Shown: piece after piece, positions 22,712 to 31,100 of the stretch
Numbering within the stretch: position 1 is the first letter of the stretch
Layout of the letters: each line of letters opens with the position of its first letter
Source of the DNA: Planctomycetota bacterium
GTDB taxonomy: Bacteria > Planctomycetota > UBA8108 > UBA1146 > JAJFFE01
NCBI GenBank assembly: GCA_021776775.1
Contig: JAJFFE010000331.1
Span: 1-34,721, forward strand
Direction: 5' to 3'
DNA length: 34,721 bases
The notes under the pieces: generated by a model
Databases searched by the model: none
Told to the model about the DNA's origin: nothing
Seen by the model: the letters and a program-made list of their open reading frames with translations, nothing else
Made by a program: the position numbers and the translations under genes

Positions 22712-23787
22712 TTCCAGGGGATTCCAAAGTCCCCCACTCACGACCGACCATCGTGCCCGGCTCGGTGGAGGCGGTAACGAGCGTCATCGAATCCGGTCAA
22801 CACGCGGGCGGTCACGTAAGACGCCTGTTCGAAACGGAGCTCTGCCTCCGAGTCGGTGCGCGCCACGGGATCGCGGTGCAGAGCGGGTCGGCCGCCCTTC
22901 ACCTGGCGCTCCTTGCGCTTCAGGTCTCTCCCGGCGCATACGTCGTGATCCCGACTTACGCATGCATGGCCGTACTGAACGCCGTCACCGCGTGCGGCGC
23001 CCACCCGGTTCTGGCGGACGTCGATCCCGCAACGCTGAATCCGACCTCGAACACCATTCAGCGCGCCATAGAACGTGAAGGGCTGGCCGCGCGGGACGTC
23101 CGGGTGATCGTCGTGCCTCACATGATCGGCTCTCCCTCCCCGATCCCCGACATCCGAGAGCTTGGGATCCCAATTGTCGAAGACTGCGCCATGGCTCTGG
23201 GAGCAGAGCTCCGAGATGAAGAGGTCGGTGCGTGGGGCGTCGTGTCGGTGTTCTCGTTCTACGCCACCAAGATGATCTCGACCGGGCAAGGAGGAATGGT
23301 GATCACCTCCGACGAGGAAATTGCCGCCCGCTGCCGGGACTTGATCCAGTACGACAACCGCGAGGCTTGGGGGGGTACCACTTGGAACTATCCGCTAACC
23401 GACCTCGCCTGCGCTCTCGGGCGGGCTCAGTTGCCCGCCGTCGACGCGTTTCTGGCCCGCCGACGACTCATCGCATCCGCGTACGACGATTTCGCTCGGA
23501 GACGATCGGTCGAAACCGTTTCGTTCCAACCAGACGCCGTTCCCAACCACTTTCGATTCGTGTTGCTGTGCGACGACCGAGACGGGACCCAACACCTGCT
23601 CGAACGAGACGGCATCGAAACGAAGCCCCCCGTGTACCGCTCACTTCACCGATACGTCGGTGGTCAACCGGATGATTTCCCAGGCGCAGAACTCGCCGAC
23701 CGACGAGCGTTGAGCTTGCCGATCTATCCGTCGTTGAGCGACCACGAAGTCGCGCGCGTCATCGAGTCTCTCGGCCGCGCACTCTGA
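22708..23787 (+). CDS. DegT/DnrJ/EryC1/StrS family aminotransferase
   Basis: Members of this PLP-dependent family usually transaminate keto-sugars for surface polysaccharides or antibiotics; some are dehydratases. The 359-residue protein has the fold-type I features: the SGSAALHLALLAL cofactor loop (59-71), VEDCAMALGAE with Asp159 facing the pyridine ring, and FSFYATKMISTGQGGM with Lys188 as the PLP lysine. The spacing is usual for the family, which is often slightly longer. Its ATG overlaps the oppF stop, so it is translationally coupled to a peptide importer, which is an unusual partner. No sugar nucleotide genes are nearby, so the substrate cannot be named. A strong terminator follows. Confidence 0.9.
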   Translation: MIPGDSKVPHSRPTIVPGSVEAVTSVIESGQHAGGHVRRLFETELCLRVGARHGIAVQSGSAALHLALLALQVSPGAYVVIPTYACMAVLNAVTACGAHPVLADVDPATLNPTSNTIQRAIEREGLAARDVRVIVVPHMIGSPSPIPDIRELGIPIVEDCAMALGAELRDEEVGAWGVVSVFSFYATKMISTGQGGMVITSDEEIAARCRDLIQYDNREAWGGTTWNYPLTDLACALGRAQLPAVDAFLARRRLIASAYDDFARRRSVETVSFQPDAVPNHFRFVLLCDDRDGTQHLLERDGIETKPPVYRSLHRYVGGQPDDFPGAELADRRALSLPIYPSLSDHEVARVIESLGRAL

Positions 23788-23807
23788 CGATCCGCCGAAC
23801 CCGATGA

Positions 23808-23846
23808 AAAGAGCCGCGCCGAGACATGATCTCGGCGCGGCTCTTT
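23808..23846. terminator. Bidirectional intrinsic terminator between convergent genes
   Basis: AAAGAGCCGCGCCGAGA (23808-23824) and TCTCGGCGCGGCTCTTT (23830-23846) form a perfect 17-bp stem with a five-base loop. Short A and T runs at the two feet give a weak U-tract in both directions. It lies 20 bases after the aminotransferase stop (plus) and 32 bases after the stop of the minus-strand gene at 23879. Confidence 0.9.
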
Positions 23847-23878
23847 GCTTGTCACTTTGGATCGAGAGACGATCGACC

Positions 23879-25654
23879 CTACCTCATGACTCGGACCTTG
23901 ACTTCGATCAAGAAGTTGATCAACAGATTCTCGATGCTCGCTTCGTTCTTCGCCGAGGTCTGCTTCCCGAAGTGCGATAGCACATGCAAGACCTTGCCAC
24001 GGCCGTGGACGAACGAGATCGCAACCGCGGGGTCGCCTGCCTTCTTGCGAAGCTCTTGGCTCGTGATCAGAGTCTCGACTTTCTTCGATCGAACGGTGAT
24101 CGCGTTGGACTCGTTGTCGATCTTCCACTCGTGCTGGATGATGCTGATCTTCGGGTCGTCGAACTTCTCCGACTCCGGATCGACCGGATCTTCGCCGACG
24201 CCCGTGGACCCGGAACCGCCGCCACTTTTTTCCGCCTTGGCGTCTTCTTCGTCGTCCTCGACGGTGGGATCGTAGGCGTCCTTCTCTTTCTGCTTCTTCT
24301 CGTCTTTATCACTCTCGCCGAAGATGTCGACTTCGTCGTCTTCGTCGTCGGAGTCCCAATCGAAGTCTTCGATCGAAACCGGCGGCACGAAGACGCCGCG
24401 CAGGAACGAGTGCGTCGTCTTGCCCTTGGCGGGACGGATCTGAACGTTGTCTTCTTCGAGCTTCGAACCGACTTTGACGAGGGCCGGCCAGTTCGGAGCG
24501 ACAGCCTCGGCCAGGACCCAGTCCTCGGTGAACAGGTAGCCACCGCGATTGACCCACTTCTTCAACTTCTCGAGGGCCGGCCGCTTCATCTTGAACTGCG
24601 CGTTGTCGTGCGGATTGGGACCCAGGCATTCCCGCATGCGATTACCAACCGCCTTACCACCACGATGCCCAGGGCTTTGGCAGAAACGGTGAATCTGCGT
24701 GCAGTTCACGAACACAGCTGCGTAGCGATCGATCGAGTAGTTGGACTCTTCGAGACGCTCTTTGAGCACAGTGTCGTGTGGAATGTTGAGCGTCGAGAGT
24801 TTCGCCGAAATATCATCGTTGTTGGTGTCTACCCCGTTGCGCGCCACGGGACCTTCGACCACGAGGACTTTGCCTTCGGGGAACTCTTCGAGGCCGATGA
24901 ATTGAGCCGCGCGCACCGGATCGAGTTTGCGTGCGATTCCGGTGGCACCGTCCCACTCTTCTGCTTCGGCTCGGATGACCTTCAGCCCCTTGTGACGATT
25001 CGCTTCCCACCAACCCTGCCAGTTGATCAAGCTGTCGCCGATGCGCTGTTTGGTCAGAGCCTCGAGCACAATCACAGCTCGTTTGCGCATCTGCTTCGCT
25101 TGCGCCGAGTCTTTCTCAGCCAGCTTGGCGTAGTACGGCATGAGCACGTCGACCGTACGTCGATACGGCAACTGCGCCGCGATATCGATGGCAAGCGCCT
25201 TGAGATCGTCTGTCCCGCGATCGAAAACACGTCGAAGGATTCGCGTCACGTATTTCGAGTTGTTCTTCTGCAACGAATGCAGCAGGTCCTTGGAAATAGG
25301 ACGGGTGCGATACTGAACGATGAAATCGCCCATCTCCGAACACGCCAACGGTCGATTGTACGACGCCGCACCTTCGACCAGAGCCCAGTACCAATCTTCA
25401 GCGTCGTCTGCCTGGGCGAACTTCGCCGCTTGGTCGAGCACGGCTCGAACCGCTTCACGCGAGTTCTGGCGGCCGAATCGAAGCAGAACCTCGCGAAGAA
25501 CGGAGGCGTCCTGCGACAGATAGGCTCGGTTGATGATATTCTTCAACTCCCGAACGTCGGGCTTCTTCTTGTCGTCCGCAGCGGAGGATTCGGACGGGGC
25601 GAGGAGCGAGACGATCGCAACCGCGATCACTGCTAGGATCGAAAACCGCTTCAT
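23879..25654 (-). CDS. Exported DUF4159/ThuA-like protein with N-terminal helical repeats
   Basis: The ATG at 25654 (GGAG six bases upstream) gives 591 residues with a clear signal peptide (KRFSILAVIAVAIVSLLAPS, cleavage near residue 25). Residues about 35-230 are helical, HEAT-like. Residues about 250-420 resemble the glutamine-amidotransferase-like fold seen in DUF4159/ThuA proteins: AAQFIGLEEFPEGKVLVVEG, then AAVFVNCTQIHRF and KLKKWVNRGGYLFTEDW. The fold appears to finish with AVAISFVHGRGKVLHVLSHF near 543-562. Between these parts, residues about 430-500 are a highly acidic, Lys/Gly-rich insert. No catalytic Cys-His pair is evident. The family call is from pattern recognition and is moderate. 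It would act in the periplasm or on the cell surface; the function is unknown. Confidence 0.85.
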   Translation of the reverse strand: MKRFSILAVIAVAIVSLLAPSESSAADDKKKPDVRELKNIINRAYLSQDASVLREVLLRFGRQNSREAVRAVLDQAAKFAQADDAEDWYWALVEGAASYNRPLACSEMGDFIVQYRTRPISKDLLHSLQKNNSKYVTRILRRVFDRGTDDLKALAIDIAAQLPYRRTVDVLMPYYAKLAEKDSAQAKQMRKRAVIVLEALTKQRIGDSLINWQGWWEANRHKGLKVIRAEAEEWDGATGIARKLDPVRAAQFIGLEEFPEGKVLVVEGPVARNGVDTNNDDISAKLSTLNIPHDTVLKERLEESNYSIDRYAAVFVNCTQIHRFCQSPGHRGGKAVGNRMRECLGPNPHDNAQFKMKRPALEKLKKWVNRGGYLFTEDWVLAEAVAPNWPALVKVGSKLEEDNVQIRPAKGKTTHSFLRGVFVPPVSIEDFDWDSDDEDDEVDIFGESDKDEKKQKEKDAYDPTVEDDEEDAKAEKSGGGSGSTGVGEDPVDPESEKFDDPKISIIQHEWKIDNESNAITVRSKKVETLITSQELRKKAGDPAVAISFVHGRGKVLHVLSHFGKQTSAKNEASIENLLINFLIEVKVRVMR

Positions 25655-26146
25655 TCGAGTCTCCATGGTCACGCTGCTGGCTGATCCGTGCGCTAGAGGC
25701 CCGGACACCGAGGGTCCGACTCCCGTGAGTCGGAACTCGCTGAATCATACTCGCCAAAGCGGCGGCGAAAAACACCGCCGGCGGGATGAACAGTACCCAT
25801 CACCGTCGCGACCGACCAGTTTTCAGATCGCTCGAGACGCTGGCGACGCGAGGCGCGGCCGCACGAGCGCGATGGGACCCGGCACAGAATTATCGGCTGT
25901 TCCACCCTTCTCGCGAAGGATCTGTCTCGAATACGCAACGACCCTCCGTTGCGTTTGCGTGAGACCCGGAACGATCCACCTTTCCGGCAAAGGACTTACG
26001 AAAAAACCGTCGACCCGGCTCGGGACGAGTCGGGACGACGGTTCACGGACGAGGAAAGACGGCGCCCCGTAAGTCGCGCCACCCGTCCGCTCGTGCGGGT
26101 TGTGACGCCAGCAGGGACCGGGAACGGCTCCGCTCACGGAGAAGAG
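25655..26146. other. Intergenic region with terminator and weak promoter-like box
   Basis: I find no gene in these 492 bases. The right part holds the terminator of the next gene (26001-26043). Near the left end, TATGAT at 25744-25749 (minus) could be the -10 box of the DUF4159-like gene, with only a T-rich run at the -35 position. The rest shows no structure. Confidence 0.5.
26001..26043 (-). terminator. Intrinsic terminator of the thioredoxin-like gene
   Basis: Read on the minus strand, AACCGTCG, CCCG and CTCG pair in register with CGAG, CGGG and CGACGGTT, giving 16 pairs with two single mismatches and a three-base loop. The stem ends in a run of six T (26006-26001). It lies just over 100 bases after the stop at 26147, a standard rho-independent layout. 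Confidence 0.85.
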
Positions 26147-27796
26147 TCAGGGCTTGGGTTGCGACATCAGCCGCTCGGCGACCCGGCCCGCCACGGCAAA
26201 ATCTCGGAAGGTCGGGTCCATTTTGTACCAGGCAATGTTTCCGGCCCGGTCGACGAGGACCAGGGTCGGCGTACCGGCCGCGATGTTGTAATCCTCGTAG
26301 ACGGTCGGCGGCCACGCTTCGTCGCGAGCAAGCGTGGTCGGATACGTGACCCCTAAGGCGTTCATGTTCGCCTCGAGCCGCTGGGTCTGATCATCCCAAT
26401 TCTTGCTGCCCTTCGGAAGGGCGAGCCAGGCGGCGCGAAAACCATCGTTGAAGCGATCTTTGTAGAACGCCTGAATCGCCGTACTGAAGGCGGCCGAGCG
26501 ATTGTTTTCGTACGGGTTGAAGAAGAGCGTCACCACATTGCCTTTTTCGCCCGCCAGGTCGAACGAAGTGTTGATCCAGTACTGGGAAAAATCGAACGCC
26601 GGAGCGGGACGGCCCTGCAGTGCGGCAAGCGTGTTGTTCAAGCGCTGAGCCCGCCCCATGAACACTTGTCCCACCTGATCGATCGTTCCCTCGGTAGCCT
26701 TGCTCTGCAGGTGGTCGATACAACGCTGGAACGCCGCGGCCGCGCCCGGCACGTCACCGAGAGCGTAGAGCGCGAACCCGACCTGGAAGTCGAGTCGATC
26801 GATGTAGGTGCTGAACGACTTCCGAATGTCCAACGGATAAACGAAGCCCCCCAACGATTCCATTTTCTTACCCGCAAACGCGTCCGTCATGAACGATCGA
26901 TACTTCTCGTAGTGAGCCGCTGCTTCTTCGAGACGGCCGACGTACAGAAGCATTTTCCCCTTGTAGCTCAAGACATGGGGTGCGTACTCGGTCCGAAGGT
27001 GCTTTGCGATGAAGTCGTCACACGCGAGAACGCCGTTGTCGAACTGTCGCGCTTTCTCGAACGAGCCTATCAGCGCAGTCTGCGTCTCAGCCGGCTTGTC
27101 GTCGTTCGGGAACTCACGCAGGATTTTGGTGTATTGATCGATCGCTTCCTGCAAGTAGTCGCCGAAGTAGAAGATCTGCCCACGCACCTTTTCTAGCTTC
27201 AGCCGCAGAGTCGGGTCGTCCGTCAGCGTCAGCGCTTCATCCGCGGCCGCCGTCGCGCCCTTGAGATACTCGCGTCGAATGAGACGCAGCTCATCGGGAG
27301 TCAGGTTGCGTTTGAGGGACTCGCGATACTCGGCGCTCTTCTGAAACACGACGCGAGCCTGGTTCATCGAGATCAAGCGCGCGTTGTGGTACAGCACTTC
27401 GGCGCGACGACTGTCGGTGGGAAACCGTGTCAGAAACTCGGTGAGCCCGACGAAGACGCGATCGACGGCAGTGTGCAGGTCAGCCGTTTTCAACTTAGAC
27501 TTGCGAACGTCATCCGGAATCACCTTCAAGAGATCCTGAAGGTGCGCGTAGTACGAGTCCGCGTTGGTCTTGTCGACTTGACGCGGTGCTGCCGGTTTCG
27601 TGGTCGGCGTCCCCGCGCGCTTCGGTTGACTCTCCGCCTGCTTCTTGCGCAGCCGCTCGGCAAGCTCGTCGAGCGCACCCCGATCCGTCTTCGGCTTCTC
27701 TTGAGTCGGAGTAGTTTGAAGGGCCAGCAACGTGCCACCGCTCAGGGCAACGACGAAGGTCAGTAACGCAACGATGTTCAGTCGTGGAAAAGACAT
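26147..27796 (-). CDS. Exported helical-repeat protein with cysteine-less thioredoxin-like domain
   Basis: The ATG at 27796 follows GAGGAG closely and gives 549 residues. A signal peptide or anchor occupies residues 1-27 (LNIVALLTFVVALSGGTLLAL). Residues about 80-390 are helical with TPR-like units, for example LYVGRLEEAAAHYEKYRSF. Residues about 395-533 fit a thioredoxin/TlpA/AhpC fold: RPAPAFDFSQYW, GNVVTLFFNPYENNR and AAGTPTLVLVDRAGNIAW with the cis-proline. Where redox members have FWATWCxxC, this protein has FFNPYENNR (about 426-433), so both active cysteines are missing. It probably has a binding or structural role instead of disulfide chemistry. It stands alone between two terminators. 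Confidence 0.88.
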   Translation of the reverse strand: MSFPRLNIVALLTFVVALSGGTLLALQTTPTQEKPKTDRGALDELAERLRKKQAESQPKRAGTPTTKPAAPRQVDKTNADSYYAHLQDLLKVIPDDVRKSKLKTADLHTAVDRVFVGLTEFLTRFPTDSRRAEVLYHNARLISMNQARVVFQKSAEYRESLKRNLTPDELRLIRREYLKGATAAADEALTLTDDPTLRLKLEKVRGQIFYFGDYLQEAIDQYTKILREFPNDDKPAETQTALIGSFEKARQFDNGVLACDDFIAKHLRTEYAPHVLSYKGKMLLYVGRLEEAAAHYEKYRSFMTDAFAGKKMESLGGFVYPLDIRKSFSTYIDRLDFQVGFALYALGDVPGAAAAFQRCIDHLQSKATEGTIDQVGQVFMGRAQRLNNTLAALQGRPAPAFDFSQYWINTSFDLAGEKGNVVTLFFNPYENNRSAAFSTAIQAFYKDRFNDGFRAAWLALPKGSKNWDDQTQRLEANMNALGVTYPTTLARDEAWPPTVYEDYNIAAGTPTLVLVDRAGNIAWYKMDPTFRDFAVAGRVAERLMSQPKP

Positions 27797-28101
27797 GATC
27801 TCCTCGGATGAGTTCACTGACGGGTGCGCCCCAACGGGGTCCGGCAACCGAGTTCGAAGTGCGTATCAGAGTATGACATCCGGACGGGTCCGGGGCCGGT
27901 GAGCGACCGGAAGCGCAACACTGTACCCGAGGTGTGACGTCGGAAAAGCCCGATTTCCCCCTCGGTCTCAGCTAGTGGGCCGAGGACCCCGAACTGTTTC
28001 ATTGAAAACCGAAAAACGAGAAACCCCGGCTCCCTCGTGAGGGAACCGGGGTTTCACAATTCGAAGGCTCAGAACCGACTAGCGACCGTCGCTGCCGCGA
28101 G
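27797..28101. other. Intergenic region with terminator
   Basis: No gene is seen in these 305 bases. The right part carries the intrinsic terminator of the repeat-protein gene (28020-28055). A promoter for the thioredoxin-like gene is expected in the left part, but only weak boxes are present, such as CATACT and TACAGT on the minus strand without a matching -35. Confidence 0.5.
28015..28055 (-). terminator. Intrinsic terminator of the carboxypeptidase-regulatory-like repeat gene
   Basis: On the minus strand GAAACCCCGG and TCCCTC pair with GAGGGA and CCGGGGTTTC, giving 16 pairs with one mismatch and a two-base turn. The run TCGTTTTT follows. It lies about 47 bases beyond the stop at 28102. Confidence 0.85.
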
Positions 28102-31100
28102 TTACGGAAGTCGTAGGTGTTGAGTCCGCTCTTGTTTCGCTCGAAGCTCGAGTTCGATCTCGACGAGTGGCTCGCGTGACCGGTTCGGGTAGTACGAGAC
28201 CGTGTAGGTGCCAGCCGGCAGCCCGCCGATGAAGTAGGACCCGTCGTCCTCTAGCCCGCCGTTCTTGGATTCATTGTTGGGACCGCCCTGCACTCGGATT
28301 CGGCCGGACGTGACGCGAATTCCCGAGCTGTCGGTGATCTTGCCACTGACCTCCGCCCCGCGCTCCACCGTCCAGCGGACCGGAGTCTCGGTGCGGGTCC
28401 CAGGCTCGTACACCTCTTGCGGATCGATGACCTTGGTCACGAACTCCGCGTGGGTGATGGTGATCTTGTAGTTCCCGACCTCGAGTCCTCCGAGCACGAA
28501 GGACCCGTCCTCTTCGCTGCGGGTGTTCGGGCCCCGGGTGCGACCACCGCGACGCCCGCCGGCGGCCGGCTGCGCCGGAGCCTCGACATCCACGGCAACG
28601 AGTTCTCCGCGAATTCGAACGTCGGGAATCGGATTCCCCGCGTCGTCGATGATTGTCCCGATCACACGGGCACCGGGCTGCATGTTGAACTCGAAACCGT
28701 CGAGACGTTCGCCGGGGCCGACCATGAGTCGATCGACCGTCGTGGTCCGGAAGCCGTCCGCTGTAATCTCGAGTCGATACTCCCCGGAGGAGACATCCGT
28801 GATCCGGAATTCGCCGTCGTCGTTGGTTCGCGATCGACCGCGGCCGCCTCGACCGCCCCGGCCGCCAAGCCCACCTCGGCCGCCGCCGTTTCTCGCGCTC
28901 GCAGCTGCTACCTCGGCGTCGAGGTTGGTCAAGCTCAGATTGGCACGAGATATCGGAGCTCCCGTGCTCGAGTCGATCACCACACCGGAGATCGTGTACG
29001 AGACTTCGAGCACGACCTCGATCAAGTCACTGCCGGCAAACACTCCTTCAAGGGAGCTGCGCTTGAATCCCTGCGCCGTCGTGGTCACCGTCAGCTCATC
29101 GGCCGACAGTCCGCCGATCGAGAACACGCCGGTCTCTGACGAGTTACCACGCTGCATGCCAGACTCTGCTCCGCGCACGAACACGCGCGCCGAGGGAACG
29201 GGGGTTCCGTTGCCGTCGACGACCACACCTTCGAGTCGGAGTTCGTTCTGCATGACGACGTCATGCGAAACGCGTCCGCCCTCGACCAAGGCGATGCTTC
29301 GGTACGTATACCCAGCGTAGCCGTTCGCACGCGCGCGGATCTCGTAGGTGCCGGGCTTCAAGCCGTCGACTTCGTAGTTGCCCAAGGCGTCACTGCGCGC
29401 CGAGCGCTGTCCGCCGAACATCCCACCGCGGCCGCCCCGGCCGCCGGCGTTGCGGCCGCCACCATTACGGCCGCCGCGACCACGAGCCGCGGCATCACGA
29501 CCGCCTCGGCCTCGCCCCGCCGCATCGTCGACCGCGGTCGGCTCGGTGTAGGGAGCGACCGTGATCTGAGCGCCCACGATGACTTCACCCGTTTGCGATC
29601 GCACACTGCCGAACACGTGCGCCGCTTCGGCGAGTCGCAACGCGAGGCCGTCGATATCGCCTCCCGAGACGTTCAAGTCCGGTTGGCTCGCGTCGAGAAA
29701 ACCCTTCGCCCGTGCAGTCACGGTGTAGTCCGACTCCGGGTCCGCTACGAACAGAACGAACACCCCTTCGGCGTTCGTGGTCGCGCTGGTCCGGGCGCCG
29801 CCACGGCCCCCTCGTCCGCCGCGCCCGCCACGCCCGCCGCCCTCGCGTTGCGCCGACGCGGTCACTCGCGCTCCGACGAGTAGCGCGCCGTCGGGTCCAG
29901 CCACGGTGCCGGAGATTCGCGGCGCCGGATCGAGGATGAGTTTCCCGGCATCGCCCGTTTCCACGTCGAAGTCCACCGAGAGGTAACCCTCGGCTCGCAA
30001 CGACAGAACGTAAGCCCCTGGTTCGAGTCCGTTGATCTCGAAGCCGCCGTCCTTCTCGCTCCGTGTCGACCGACCGCGGTTACGGTTGAACATTTGAGCA
30101 AAGCCGCCGAAACCGCCACGCCCCTCGTTCTCGCCTTCCGCCCGCGCTTGGACTCTCGCCCCCGAGATCGGCTCGCCGTTGCCGTCGACGATCGTTCCGA
30201 TAATCGAAACACCAGGCGACATTTCGATGCGCAGCTCTTCGGTGTCGGTCTCGGCCTCTTGCTGACTCTCGATGAAACGATCGGCGGTCACGGTCAACCG
30301 GTGCTTGCCCGGAACCAACCGGTCCAAGCGAAACTCGCCGCGAGAGTCCGTTTTGGTTTGGGTGTCGTCGTTGCCACCGAAGCCGCCGAAGCCGCCACGA
30401 TTTCCTCGACCCCCTCCTCGGCCGCCCCGACCACCACCATTGTCGGTGGCTCGCGCCGAGACGTCCGCGTCTGTGACCGGGGAACCGTTCTCGTCGACGA
30501 CGATGCCCGCGAGCACGCCGCCGATCGCCATCGTGATCTCGACCGTGCGATCGACACCCTTCTCGACTCGAACTCCCGACTGGCTCTTTGATTGATAACC
30601 CGCTCGCGACGACTCGACGCGATACTCACCCGCGGCCAAACCTTCGAACCGCGCCTCGCCATCGCTATCCGTCGTCGCGGTGCTCTGGTTTCGCAGGCCG
30701 CTCATCCAGTTCATCATTCCGCCATCGACGCGCAACGACACCTCGGCGCCAGCAATCGGGCGACTCTCTTCATCGAAGACCATCGCGGTCAGCGCGGCTC
30801 CGTCGTCGAGAATGATCTCGAGCTCACGGTTCGAGTTGGAACTCTCCTTCACCTCGGTTGCCGCGTAGGGAGGAGCTTCGACGCGAATGTCATACGTGAG
30901 CATGGGAAGACGGAGAAACTCGAACTCACCGTCCGAATCCGTGCTGCCCTTTTGATCGAAATCATTGAGCAGGAGAACCAAGACTTCTTCGAACGAGAAG
31001 TATCCGCCACCATTGCGGAACTGACTCGGATCGATCAGTTCACCCGACACGCGGAGCGACGCGCTCGCGACGCCCGACAAGTTCGGGCCGAGCACTCGGC

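Noticed and set aside
23984..25636. 550-residue open frame on the plus strand
   Set aside because: Antisense to the DUF4159-like gene, which has a signal peptide, ribosome site and domain pattern. The plus frame has none of these.
29407..29520. Collagen-like Gly-X-Y repeat
   Set aside because: The run is RGG/GGR-based with irregular spacing and lacks a sustained Gly every third residue with Pro, so a triple helix is not supported.
28417..29883. Several 200-265-residue plus-strand frames opposite the repeat protein
   Set aside because: All are Arg/Pro/Ala-rich shadows created by the GGCCGCC-type DNA of the real gene.
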